56,445 nucleotides of DNA from positions 1 through 56,445 of the forward strand of contig NZ_NLFK01000014.1 of NCBI RefSeq assembly GCF_002263215.1. The letters are read 5' to 3'. Each line of letters opens with the position of its first letter. The stretch's first letter is position 1. Under the pieces are notes generated by a model. It did no database searches. It was not told where the DNA came from and saw nothing but the letters and a program-made list of their open reading frames with translations. This DNA is from Actinobacillus seminis (GTDB taxonomy: Bacteria > Pseudomonadota > Gammaproteobacteria > Enterobacterales > Pasteurellaceae). This document shows, one piece after another, positions 28,051 through 37,732 of this stretch. A program made the translations under genes and the position numbers.

Positions 28051-28781
28051 ATGTCGCCTAAAACGTCTATTCTAGTGATTGATGATGACGTTCAAATTTG
28101 TGAACTATTAACCGATACGTTCGAAGAATATGGTTACGAGGTTGTAAGCGTCCAAAATGGCGAGGCGGCTTTAAGATTATTACAATCTCGTAAAGCATTT
28201 TCTTTAATTTTTCTTGATCTTATTCTGCCTGATATTAATGGTCTTATTTTGTTGCAACGGTTAAAATCTTTAACTCATGCGCCCATCATTATGTTGAGTG
28301 GGCTGAATTCCGAATTCGATGTGGTCGTCGGCTTGGAAATGGGCGCTGATGATTATATTACCAAGCCTTTTTATCCGCGCGTTGTTGTGGCGCGAGCCAA
28401 AGCAGCTATTCGCCGAACCCAACCCTATAATTTTTCCTCCGATTATGTCCACAACGGTTTTGCGTTTGACAAATGGTTTTTAGATATTGATAACCACAAA
28501 TTATTTTCTCCGCAAAAACGTGAGATTGCCTTAACGCAAGGGGAATATATCTTGTTACACGCCTTAGTTTCTCATGCGCAAAAAGTCTTATCCCGTACCA
28601 AATTATTAGACTCACACATAGCGAAAACTTGGAAATTTTTGACCGCACTATTGATGTTTTAATTATGCGGTTACGTAAAAAAATTGAACCGAATGCAAAA
28701 TCCCCGACATTTATCCAAACTGTTCGCGGAAGCGGGTACTTGTTTAGTTGTGCGGTGGAGCCTTGTTCAACGCAATTTTAA
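28051..28781 (+). pseudogene. OmpR-family response regulator with a frameshift
   Basis: The first 190 or so codons give a receiver domain (V-I-D-D-D near residue 9, phospho-acceptor in F-L-D-L-I-L-P-D near residue 56, Thr/Lys switch region ending D-D-Y-I-T-K-P-F) and the start of a winged-helix domain. Near 28613 the frame shifts; read with two bases removed from a CACA run it continues as H-S-E-N-L-E-I-F-D-R-T-I-D-V-L-I-M-R-L-R-K-K-I and ends with the normal wing T-V-R-G-S-G-Y-L-F. As it stands the product loses its recognition helix. A GGGAG site precedes the ATG. The likely partner is the hybrid kinase at 32489-35065. Confidence 0.85.
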
Positions 28782-28787
28782 ATCTTG

Positions 28788-28838
28788 ACTGAAGAAGGGA
28801 TGCGCCTCATTTGGGTTCATCCCTTGTTTCAGTTTTTT
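28788..28838. terminator. Convergent terminator between response regulator and sugar-binding protein genes
   Basis: AAGGGATG (28795-28802) pairs with CATCCCTT (28818-28825), extended by ACTGAA with TTCAGT, then TTTTTT on the plus strand. Confidence 0.75.
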
Positions 28839-29766
28839 ATTTCACTGTCCAACCTTTATAATCTTTGATGTTATCGCGATTAATTAAGGTAACTGGAATT
28901 AAGACCGGTTTCTCCGGTGCCGGTTGTCCTTGCAAAATGTTGTAGCAAATTTGTACCGCTTCTGCTGCCATGACTTGCGGATCTTGTGCCGGTGTACCTT
29001 GGAACAAACTATCGCTTTGTTTTAATGCTTCCTCTCCATCTGGCGAGCCATCTACGCCCATAATAAAGAATTCACTGCGTTGTGCTTGTTTTGCCGCTAA
29101 ATCTGCTCCGATTGCGGTTGGATCATTAATCGCAAAGACCGCATCAATTTTTGGATGCGCGATTAATAAGGACGTCATCACTTCTAAATCACCTTCGCGG
29201 CTGCCTTTGGCATTTTGATTATAAGACAGTACATTGATGTCTTTATTTTTCGCAAAAATGTCCATGCAACCTTGTACACGATCTTGTACAGCGGAAACTG
29301 GTGGACCGTTAATAATGACGACATCCTCTTTTCCGTTTAATTTATCCACAATGGTCTGACAAGCAATTTCGCCCGCTTGATAGTTATTAGAGGTCACTGT
29401 TGCATCTGCGCCATCGGCGGCAACGTCAACCGCGACCACAACAATTCCCGCATCTTTGGCACGCTGAACCGCTGGTCCAATACCTTTTGAGTCGGCAGCA
29501 TTCAGAATAATCATATCGGTTTTTGCTGCTATAAAATTATCAATTTGAGCGACTTGTTGTCCTAAGTCATAGCCGCTGGATACTAAGGTGACATTGATAT
29601 TCTCGCCGGCTAATTCGCGCGCTTTCAATTCCGCCCCTTTCGCAATTTGTACGAAGAATGGGTTGGCAAGATCGCCTACGGTAACGCCGATGGATTTTAA
29701 TTCTTTAGCTTGCGCAAAAGGGGCGCTGGCTAACATTAAGGATACAGCTAAGGTTTTTAACTTCAT
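28837..29766 (-). CDS. Periplasmic sugar-binding protein of a ribose/xylose-type ABC transporter
   Basis: 309 residues with a Sec signal peptide cut after A-P-F-A-Q-A. The mature part is a type I periplasmic binding protein (Peripla_BP_4): I-G-V-T-V-G-D-L-A-N-P-F-F, a first-lobe D-N-F-I-A-A-K-T-D-M-I-I-L-N-A-A-D, hinge V-A-V-D-V, and second-lobe N-D-P-T-A-I-G-A and G-V-D-G-S-P-D-G. A good GGGAGA site precedes the ATG. It is the only gene of the transporter still intact. Gene order is ATPase, permease, binding protein, as in rbsACB. The ligand is a monosaccharide; D-lyxose, D-xylose-like pentoses or allose/ribose are all possible. Confidence 0.9.
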   Translation of the reverse strand: MKLKTLAVSLMLASAPFAQAKELKSIGVTVGDLANPFFVQIAKGAELKARELAGENINVTLVSSGYDLGQQVAQIDNFIAAKTDMIILNAADSKGIGPAVQRAKDAGIVVVAVDVAADGADATVTSNNYQAGEIACQTIVDKLNGKEDVVIINGPPVSAVQDRVQGCMDIFAKNKDINVLSYNQNAKGSREGDLEVMTSLLIAHPKIDAVFAINDPTAIGADLAAKQAQRSEFFIMGVDGSPDGEEALKQSDSLFQGTPAQDPQVMAAEAVQICYNILQGQPAPEKPVLIPVTLINRDNIKDYKGWTVK

Positions 29767-29815
29767 ATAATGTCTCCCATTGGGTGGTTTAACAGAAATA
29801 AAACGATAGAATCAA

Positions 29816-30791
29816 TTAATTTGCTTTACGTGTGCGGTATTTATCAATTAAGACTGCCACAATAATCACGCCACCTTTGATGACGAGTTGCCAGAAATAA
29901 GATACCCCCATTAAGGTCATCCCGTTATTGAGTGTCGCAATAATCAGCGCACCGATTAGCGTCCCTGTGATGGTTCCGATTCCGCCGACGAAACTGGTAC
30001 CACCCAGAATAACAGCTGCAATAGCATCTAATTCATACCCAACGCCTAAATTACCATTGGCACTGTATAACCGAGATGCACTCATGACACCGCCTAATCC
30101 AGATAATAATCCGCTAGCAGCATATACAAAAATTAATACAAGCGAGACTTTGATCTCAGTTAAACGGGGCGGCTTGCAAATTGCCTCCGACAGCGTAAAT
30201 ATGGGTTCCTAGCGTTGTACGACGTAGGATAAACCAGCAAATAGCGATAACAGCAAAGGCGATAATAACTAACCAAGGCACTGAACCTAAATAACCGTTT
30301 CCGATCCAAGCAAAGGAAATTTTTGAATTAATGACCGTGGTTCCGTCAGCAACCAAATAGGCAGCTCTGTGCAATGCGGTATAGGTTCCCAATGTGACGA
30401 TAAAAGGTGGTAAGCCTGCAAAAGCAACTAATAAACCATTAAATATGCCCATGCCTAAGCCGGTAAGCAGCGCAATTGGAACAGCAAAATCAGCCAATGC
30501 CGGATTGAGAGAGCCAACTAACGCCATGACAGCGGTGACTCCCAAAATTGAACCCACGGATAAATCAATACCGCCGGTTAAGATGACAAAAGTCATGCCG
30601 GCTGCCAATACAATATTAATTGACGCTTGGCGGGTGATATTCATCATATTGGCTTCGGTCATAAAATTCGGCGCAATAAATGAAAAGATAATAATAATTA
30701 ATACAAGAATAGGTTATATTCCCATGGCTTGCATCGTGTCAGCGAGAGCTAATTTTTTTAACCCCGGTTTTGTTGATACTGCATTTGTCAT
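29816..30791 (-). pseudogene. RbsC-like sugar ABC permease with a stop and a frameshift
   Basis: The original gene runs from ATG at 30791 (AAGGAG upstream) to 29816, about 325 codons with several membrane helices and the family signature G-G-I-D-L-S-V-G-S-I. Two lesions are visible. An in-frame TAA at 30714-30716 follows M-Q-A-M-G-I, at about codon 26. A one-base insertion in a C4 run near 30166 changes G-G-N-L-Q-A-A-R-L-T into a short dead end; the other frame then continues through G-G-V-M-S-A-S-R to the normal end. Without a permease the binding protein next door cannot support uptake alone. Confidence 0.88.
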
Positions 30792-30816
30792 CTTGATTTC
30801 TCCTTAACACCCACGC

Positions 30817-32327
30817 TTACGCTTGCGTCCCAAAAGCTAAACTCATAATATTTTCTTGATTAATTTGTTGTGCGCTGACCTCGCCCACAATATGTCCTTC
30901 CCGCATCACATATACCCGATCGCTCATTCCTACGATTTCCGGCAATTCACTTGAGATCATCAAAATCGCCACGCCTTTTTTAGCCATTTCAATCATCATG
31001 CGATAAATTTCACTTTTAGCACCGACATCTACTCCACGCGTAGGCTCATCTAAAATAAATAATTTCGGATGAATCGCCATCCAGCGGGAAAGTAATACTT
31101 TTTGCTGGTTACCGCCGGATAATCCGCTGACTTCTACGTTGGCATTAGGAACGCGTATTTTTAACCCTTTAATTGCCTGTTCAGTTTCTTTTTCCCTTTG
31201 TTTTGATCGATAACCATCAACCTAGCGTCTCGTTCTAATGTCGCCATAGTGATATTTTTAAATACGTTCATATCCAAAAATAACCCTTCTTCTTTGCGGT
31301 TTTCAGGTAATAATGCAACATGATGAGCAATGGCATCTCTTGGTGAACTAAAACTTATCTCGCCACCATTTAAGTACATTTTTCCCTCTGTAGGCGGGGT
31401 GACGCCAAATAATAAGTGCGCTAATTCCGAGCGTCCAGCACCAACTAATCCGGATAGCCCTACAATTTCGCCGGCACGAACGGATAAATTGACTTGATGC
31501 ACTTTTTTTCCATCAGAAAGATTTTCAACCCGAAGTACCTCATTGCCGATATCAACGTGTTCTTTGTTAAACAAATCCGTCAACGGGCGTCCGACCATCA
31601 TTTGCACTAACGTATTTGAATTAATTTCTTCACGAATGAGCGAGCCTACATATTTGCCATCTCGTAACACGCTGACACGATCGGCTAATTCATAAATTTC
31701 CGCCATGCGATGGCTAATATAGATAATTGCCAGCCCTTCGTCGCGTAATCGTTTAATTAATGCAAATAACTTCTTTGTTTCTCGTGCCGACAGGGCTGCA
31801 GTTGGTTCATCCATCACCAAAATGCGGCTATTGCGGTGTAATGCACGTGCGATTTCGACTTGTTGCTGTTCGGCGATCGTTAATGAGGATACTTTTTGTG
31901 CAGCAGTAAATTGCGCTCCTAGACGATTAAGCACTTCTTGTGCTTCTTGTTCCATTTTTTTACGGTTTAAGCCGAAAAGTGTTTTGATCTCTCGCCCTAA
32001 AAAAATATTCTCGGCAACGGTCAGATTAGGGGAAAGGTGAATTTCTTGATAAATCAAGGTAATCCCGGCACGGATTGCATCTTTCGGCGAGGAAATTGGA
32101 AATGGTACTTCATCAATGTTAATTTCTCCGGCACTGGCAATATAAGCACCGGCTAATATTTTCATTAGCGTACTTTTTCCGGCACCATTTTCTCCCATTA
32201 AGGCATGAATTTCGCCACGATAAATATCAAGATTGACGTCCTGTAAGGCATAAAAATTACCGAAACGTTTAGCGATACCACGCATTTCCAAAAGTAATTC
32301 AGGCGATTTTTGTTTTACCATGTTCAT
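30817..32327 (-). pseudogene. RbsA-like sugar ABC ATPase with a frameshift
   Basis: A tandem ATPase of about 503 codons starting at 32327 (GAGGT upstream). Domain 1 has Walker [11 protein letters not shown] near residue 45 and V-M-D-E-P-T-A-A-L near residue 170. Domain 2 has the degenerate loop [11 protein letters not shown] one-base deletion in an A-rich run near 31195-31205 ends the frame early; the next frame resumes as E-T-E-Q-A-I-K-G-L and goes on to the second signature L-S-G-G-N-Q-Q-K and [12 protein letters not shown]. The stretch 31081-31160, between the two open frames, encodes that signature. Confidence 0.88.
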
Positions 32328-32488
32328 CTTGATGACCTCATAAAATAAATTTACTGAAATTAGAACATAGTTATATGAATGGAAAATGTTGAATCTCATT
32401 CATAATTGTCATAATTTAAGTGTTACTTGCTCTTAATATATCCATATCTCTTTTTAAGATAAGAAGTCAAAAAAGTGCGGTAGAAAAT
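32328..32488. promoter_or_regulatory. Divergent promoter region of the sugar transporter and sensor kinase genes
   Basis: 161 nt, very AT-rich, with an uptake signal at about 32473. Individual promoter boxes cannot be chosen with confidence. Confidence 0.35.
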
Positions 32489-35065
32489 ATGAAGTTTTTT
32501 AAAATTCTTTTTTTAACAAAACGTTATAGTGTGAGATGGCGTTTGATTACTTTTGTGATTATGGCGGTATTATTGGTGATTTCGATTAGTTTTACCTCAG
32601 TGATTGGATTAAATAATACCTATAACTCGTTGTCAAATTTGAGAGATAGATCACTAAATCAAATGTTTTTTTCCATGACATTGGGGGTAAAAACGACGCA
32701 AATTTCTACCTATGCCACCCGACTAAGTCAAACAATACGTGCACTGGAATATAAAGAGGCTTCCGAACAATTAAGTAATCATATTCTCCAAGTGCATATT
32801 CTGTTAGATGAAATAAAAAAGCATACCGGCGAAGAAGAACGTTGTCAATTTTTTCATCTTGTCCGGCTTATTGAATTGTTGGAAAAAAGCGTAAAAGAAT
32901 TGCTACAACAATCTCATCAGCGACATGTCAAAAATACCATGATTTTAAGTAAGTTAAATCAAGGGTTGTTATATATAAGGCATATTAAGCGCTTAGAAAG
33001 CAGTACGACATCAAATGGATTATCTCAATTGCTGAAAATTGAAAGTCTTATTGAAGATGCTACACGCAGCTTTTTTTCTCCCGGCACGTTTTTAAGTATT
33101 CAATCGGCATTTTCTTTTTTACCAGCATTTCAACATCCGCTTGCTTCTCAAGAATGGCAGAATGTGGAGGGAGAATTTAAGCAAATTATTTAACAAGCAA
33201 AAACGTTGGCAGGCATCAATTTGCGTATTCAATTTTTAACTTATCAAATAGATTCCTTGGTCAAACAAATTGATCAGGGCTATACCCGTTTAGCTAAAGA
33301 AAAAGTGGAATTAGTCAATAATGAGTCGAAACAAATACAAACTAATTTGTATAAAAATATTGTATCTATTTTAATTTTTGCTTTGTTTACCATTATATTA
33401 ATTTTGGTTTTAGGGTTGTATATTTACCGTTTATTTGGCGAGCGTTTATATTCGATTACGCAAGCTTTAACACGTTTATCGCAAGGGGATAAAACCATTA
33501 ACGTGCCTCAACAGCAAAAACGGGATGAAATCGGCGATTTAGCACGCGCCTTTGATATTTTTCAAAAAAATGTACTGAAATTAGACCAAACGAACGCATT
33601 GTTGAAAGAAAAAAGTGAATTATTGCAACAAACTTTTTGGGCGATTCGTGATGGATTTGCAATTTTCGATCAAAAAGGCGTTTTAGTTTCTTGTAATAAA
33701 GAATTTGTACAAATCGTCGAGCCGGGGCATCCTCTCGCCTCTTTTCAAGGTATTCGACAACTGGTGGATTTACTGGTCGCTGGAGGCGCGAAAGTATATG
33801 GCGCCGATCAAGCGTTGACAGAAGCGGTTTTGACTGAAATTCGCACCAAAGAAGAACCCTTGGAGATTTTATATAATAACTTTATTTTTGAATGGCGGAT
33901 AAGCCCATTACAAGACGGTGGGTTAGTGGCATTCTTAATCGATCGCACTCAACGTAAAAAGTTAGAGAATGACTTGGCTCATAGTCAAAAAATGCGTACT
34001 ATTGGACATCTCACAGGCGGAATTTCCCATGATTTTAATAACTTTCTCGCAGTGATTATCGGTAATTTGGATTTGATCGATTCGGCAGCTTTACCTGAAA
34101 AACAAGCGAAAAGAATACAACGAGCCTTAAAAGCGGCAGAAAACAGTGCAACGTTAACTCAGCGTTTATTGGCGTATGCCCGTAAGCAGCCATTGCATCC
34201 GATGGCACTGGATATTAATCAATTATTGCTTGATTTTAGTGATTTTATGAAACACAGCTTACCACCGGCGATTAAAGTGCGGTTAGATTTAGCCGAGAAT
34301 TTACCGTTTGCGTATATTGATAAAAATCAGCTTGAAACCGCATTGGTTAATTTATTGGTCAATGCCAAGGATGCGTTAAATGGAGAAGGGAATATTGTCA
34401 TCCGCACATGCCAAAAATTAGTTCAACGAACCTATTGGCAAGAGCAAATGTTGCAGCTTTCTGTGATTGACGAAGGTTATGGGATGGATGAAACCACCAA
34501 AAAACAAATATTTGAACCTTTTTTTACTACCAAGCAAAATGGCAAAGGAAGTGGTTTGGGGCTTTCAATGGTTTACGGTTTTATTCGCCAATCAAAAGGG
34601 AGGGTTATTGTAGAGTCGTCGCCGGGTAAAGGGACGACAATTCATTTACAACTGCCGATAGCCCAAGAAAATTCCCAAAAAATCACTGTCCTTTTGGCAC
34701 CACAAGAGCAAAAAATGAATTTTGCTAACCTGTTGTTGGTGGAAGATCAACAGGCTTTACGCGAGACGTTGACAGAACAATTGAGTGAAATGGGGTATTG
34801 CACTGTAGCGGTTGATTCGGCGGAAGCGGCGATAGATTATTTTAATCAGAAACAACCGATCGATTATTTATTATCCGATGTAGTATTAAGTGGACAATTA
34901 ACGGGAGTTGATTTAGCTAATTATGTCAAACAATCTTATCCACGAACAAAAATTTTATTGATGACTGCAAATTTTGCTGAAGATATTGAAAAATCAACAG
35001 AATTTATCGTGTTAAGTAAACCGTTTCATGTGGATAAACTGGCGCTTTTATTGTCAAAATTATAA
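32489..35065 (+). pseudogene. Hybrid sensor histidine kinase interrupted by one in-frame stop
   Basis: About 858 codons read in one frame apart from TAA at 33191-33193. Domains in order: membrane helix near residues 20-40, a periplasmic sensor of about 250 residues, a second helix (nt 33355-33425), HAMP, a PAS-like segment, a HisKA domain with the phospho-acceptor in G-G-I-S-H-D-F-N-N (nt about 34018), an ATPase domain with N-L-L-V-N-A-K-D-A-L, D-E-G-Y-G-M-D and G-K-G-S-G-L-G-L, and a C-terminal receiver with L-L-S-D-V-V-L-S-G (nt about 34870). The stop falls in the periplasmic domain, so no complete kinase can be made without read-through or restart. It is probably the partner of the response regulator at 28051. 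Confidence 0.88.
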
Positions 35066-35074
35066 TGAGGACTT

Positions 35075-35109
35075 AAAAACAAGAAATCTGTTTTAAGACA
35101 GATTTCTTG
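35075..35109 (-). terminator. Terminator of rsmA
   Basis: CAAGAAATCTGT (35080-35091) pairs with ACAGATTTCTTG (35098-35109). The minus-strand tail is GTTTTTAAG. Confidence 0.8.
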
Positions 35110-35117
35110 ATCAAGAT

Positions 35118-35984
35118 TTACGCCTCCACATCATCAAGCGTTTCATTGTGATTGAACTCTGCCGGCGGGTTGTCGGCGAGCCAGTTGGCGAGGCGGGCGT
35201 AGTCGGCAATGGAAAGATTTTCTGCACGGGCGTTTAAATCAATGGAAAGTGCGGTCAATTGTTCGGCAGAAAATAGCGTAGAAAGTGCGTTGCGCAAGGT
35301 TTTTCTGCGTTGGTTAAAAGCTTGAGTGCAAACCCGATTGAGCCAATAGAGATCTTTGACCGGATGTGGTAATACTTGATGGGGAATTAAGCGTACAACG
35401 GCGGAATCGACTTTGGGGGCCGGTTTGAAGGCACTTGGCGGGACTTCCAATACCGGCATGACTTGGCAAAAATATTGCGTCATGATGGTCAGGCGTCCGT
35501 AGGCTTTGCTGTTTGGTGCTGCACACAAACGTTTTACCACTTCTTTTTGTAACATAAAGTGCATATCTTGGATGAGGTAATGAAACTTGAATAAATGAAA
35601 CATCAACGGGGTAGAAATATTGTAAGGCAAGTTGCCGAATACCCGTAATTTTTGATTTTTTTCCGCCGGTTTTTCATCAAGATACAATTGCTCAAAATTA
35701 AATTGCATAGCATCGGTTTCGATTACATTGAGTTTTTGATGTAAAAAAGGATGACGGCGCAGACGTTCTGCAAGATCGCGATCTAATTCGATGACAGTGA
35801 GTTGATTAACGCGCTCGGCAACAGGTTCGGTAAGGGCGCCTAAACCCGGTCCGATTTCAACTAAGAATTGATCTTTTTGTGGATAGATCGCTGTGACAAT
35901 ATTGTGAATAACATTATCGTCGGATAAAAAGTTTTGCCCAAAGCGTTTACGCGCGGTATGTCCTAAATATTTTTTTGAGTTCAT
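35118..35984 (-). CDS. rsmA: 16S rRNA (adenine1518-N6/1519-N6)-dimethyltransferase RsmA
   Basis: 288 residues. It dimethylates two adenines at the 3' end of 16S rRNA late in 30S assembly. Seen: N-terminal R-K-R-F-G-Q-N-F-L, motif [12 protein letters not shown] near residue 42, V-I-E-L-D-R-D, the catalytic N-L-P-Y-N-I near residue 118 and Q-R-R-K-T-L-R in the C-terminal lobe. It lies downstream of surA on the same strand. Confidence 0.97.
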   Translation of the reverse strand: MNSKKYLGHTARKRFGQNFLSDDNVIHNIVTAIYPQKDQFLVEIGPGLGALTEPVAERVNQLTVIELDRDLAERLRRHPFLHQKLNVIETDAMQFNFEQLYLDEKPAEKNQKLRVFGNLPYNISTPLMFHLFKFHYLIQDMHFMLQKEVVKRLCAAPNSKAYGRLTIMTQYFCQVMPVLEVPPSAFKPAPKVDSAVVRLIPHQVLPHPVKDLYWLNRVCTQAFNQRRKTLRNALSTLFSAEQLTALSIDLNARAENLSIADYARLANWLADNPPAEFNHNETLDDVEA

Positions 35985-36016
35985 TTGATTGCCTTTAGCC
36001 AGAAAAATTGGAATGT

Positions 36017-36022
36017 ATTATA
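36017..36022 (-). promoter_or_regulatory. -10 box of an rsmA promoter
   Basis: TATAAT on the minus strand, 33 nt before the rsmA start and just after the surA terminator hairpin, suggests a separate rsmA promoter. Confidence 0.4.
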
Positions 36023-36023
36023 A

Positions 36024-36049
36024 AGCAAAATCCCAGCATTGGGCTGGGA
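36024..36049 (-). terminator. Hairpin after surA
   Basis: TCCCAGC (36031-36037) and GCTGGGA (36043-36049) form a stem; the minus-strand tail is TTTTGCTTT, so termination may be partial. Confidence 0.6.
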
Positions 36050-36062
36050 CTTATCGGATTAT

Positions 36063-37007
36063 TTATTTTAAATATTTAATATCGGCGTGTTTACGCAATG
36101 CTTTTACCCAGTTTTTCGATGCTTCTTGTAATTGGTGATTAACAAGTTGCTCGTAGGCTTTTTGCATATAGGCTTCTTGCGTTCTATTGCCTTGACGAGT
36201 ATCGGTCACCTCTAGAATATGCCAACCGAAATCGCTTTTAAATGGCGCGGAAATTGTGCCTTTTTTAGTGTTTTTGACGGTTTTGGCAAAGGATTCTACA
36301 TAGGTTTCCGGAAAGGCAAAGCCGAGGTTTCCGCCATTGGCGCCGGATAAATAATCTTTGGAATATTTTAACGCGGCATCGGCAAAGGAAATTTTACCGG
36401 AGGTAATATCAGCACGAATTTGCTTTAATTGAGCTTTTGCCTGTGCATCATTTAACATCGGATTGAGTTTTAACAAAATATGACGTACTTGATATTCCGT
36501 ATCGGTGACTTTTTTTGCAGTCCCTTTTTCTTGCGCTTGTTTTAACATTTTTCGCCCGAGTGCTTGAACTTCTTCGCGTGTAATGTCAACGCTTTTACCA
36601 ATCGCTCGATTGCGTACTTCACTCATTAGTAATTGGTTGGTGATTTGGCGACGATAGGTTTCAAAGGCAATGCCTTGATAATCCAGCACATCCAATAATT
36701 GACCGTAGGTTAAACCGTTTTGTGCGGCAATATTTTCGATAATTTGATCTACCTGTGCATGGTTAATTTTAACGCCGACTTCTTTGATAGCTTGTTGTAC
36801 CAAAATATCGTCAATAATAGCATCTATAGCCGCTTGGCGATTGGCTTCCGTATTGGCTTTTTTGCCTAATGCTCGTTTTACTTGACTTTCCAAAATTGGC
36901 GCACCGTTAATAGTCGCCACCACGCGTTCTACTGCTTGCGCACCGTTTGAAAGAGCAAAGAAACTGACAATAGTAAATAAAAAAGTTTTAAAAGTAATGG
37001 CTTTCAT
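36063..37007 (-). CDS. surA: Periplasmic chaperone/peptidyl-prolyl isomerase SurA (short form)
   Basis: 314 residues with a Sec signal ending A-Q-A near residue 25. It helps outer-membrane proteins fold. Seen: the N-terminal chaperone domain with V-A-T-I-N-G-A-P-I-L-E-S-Q and a single parvulin domain (Y-Q-V-R-H-I-L-L near residue 175, D-Y-L-S-G-A-N-G-G-N-L-G-F, G-W-H-I-L-E-V). E. coli SurA is 428 residues with two parvulin domains; the short form is usual in Haemophilus. The start at 37007 is chosen because it begins a proper signal peptide; 12 upstream codons are likely leader. Confidence 0.92.
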   Translation of the reverse strand: MKAITFKTFLFTIVSFFALSNGAQAVERVVATINGAPILESQVKRALGKKANTEANRQAAIDAIIDDILVQQAIKEVGVKINHAQVDQIIENIAAQNGLTYGQLLDVLDYQGIAFETYRRQITNQLLMSEVRNRAIGKSVDITREEVQALGRKMLKQAQEKGTAKKVTDTEYQVRHILLKLNPMLNDAQAKAQLKQIRADITSGKISFADAALKYSKDYLSGANGGNLGFAFPETYVESFAKTVKNTKKGTISAPFKSDFGWHILEVTDTRQGNRTQEAYMQKAYEQLVNHQLQEASKNWVKALRKHADIKYLK

Positions 37008-37076
37008 TTTTATCCCAAGGTTAAGTTTAAGAAAACTATTCATTAGAGTAACAATTTTGCAAAAGGTTCACAAACA

Positions 37077-37616
37077 TTAATTAGAAAGCAAGGCGACTTC
37101 ATAGCAATGATCAAATTTCATCGTGCGCACTTGGACTTTTTCACTGCGACTGGTCGGAATATTTTTCCCCACATAATCGGCACGAATAGGCAATTCACGA
37201 TGACCGCGATCTACAAAAATCACCAACTCAATTTTGGCAGCACGCCCAAAATCAATTAGCGCATCTAAAGCCGCGCGAATAGTGCGTCCGGTAAATAACA
37301 CGTCATCTACTAAAATAACGGTTTTATTTTGGATGCTCAAATAATTTGAGGCACCGCTATATGTTGGCGATTGACTTTGCGGTTCGGCATATTCCAAATC
37401 GTCGCGATAAAATGTAATATCCAAATCCATTGCCGGCAGTTTAACGTTGGTTAAATCGGCAATTTTACGTTTGATTAATTCGGCTATTTCCGCGCCACGA
37501 CGTTTGATGCCCACGATAATGATATCATCAAGAGATTGATGTTTTTCGATAATTTCGTGTGAAATACGAGAAATGGTACGGATAAATTGGTTTTCATCAA
37601 TAATGATTTTTTCCAT
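37077..37616 (-). CDS. pyrR: PyrR-family regulator/uracil phosphoribosyltransferase
   Basis: 179 residues, the PyrR length. The PRPP loop is clear (V-I-L-V-D-D-V-L-F-T-G-R-T near residue 100), as are the N-terminal G-I-K-R-R-G and the P-rich P-T-S-R-S-E-K-V-Q-V near the end. PyrR attenuates pyr operon mRNA in Gram-positive bacteria and has UPRTase activity; in Pasteurellaceae the regulatory role is not established. surA follows after 69 nt on the same strand. Confidence 0.9.
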   Translation of the reverse strand: MEKIIIDENQFIRTISRISHEIIEKHQSLDDIIIVGIKRRGAEIAELIKRKIADLTNVKLPAMDLDITFYRDDLEYAEPQSQSPTYSGASNYLSIQNKTVILVDDVLFTGRTIRAALDALIDFGRAAKIELVIFVDRGHRELPIRADYVGKNIPTSRSEKVQVRTMKFDHCYEVALLSN

Positions 37617-37696
37617 TGGTGCTGATCCTAATCCTGTGGAAAATATAAGTTGTGTTACTATATCAAAAATTATAACAAAAATGACCGCACTTTTAG

Positions 37697-37724
37697 AAAA
37701 AATCCTGACGTAAGTCAGGATTTT
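37697..37724 (-). terminator. Terminator of purMN
   Basis: AAAATCCTGAC and GTCAGGATTTT arms around GTAA, with TTTTTT on the minus strand. Confidence 0.85.
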
Positions 37725-37732
37725 GCATGATT

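Noticed and set aside
29588-30807. Plus-strand frames opposite the sugar-binding protein and permease genes
   Set aside because: They are shadows of the minus-strand genes, which show clear family motifs.
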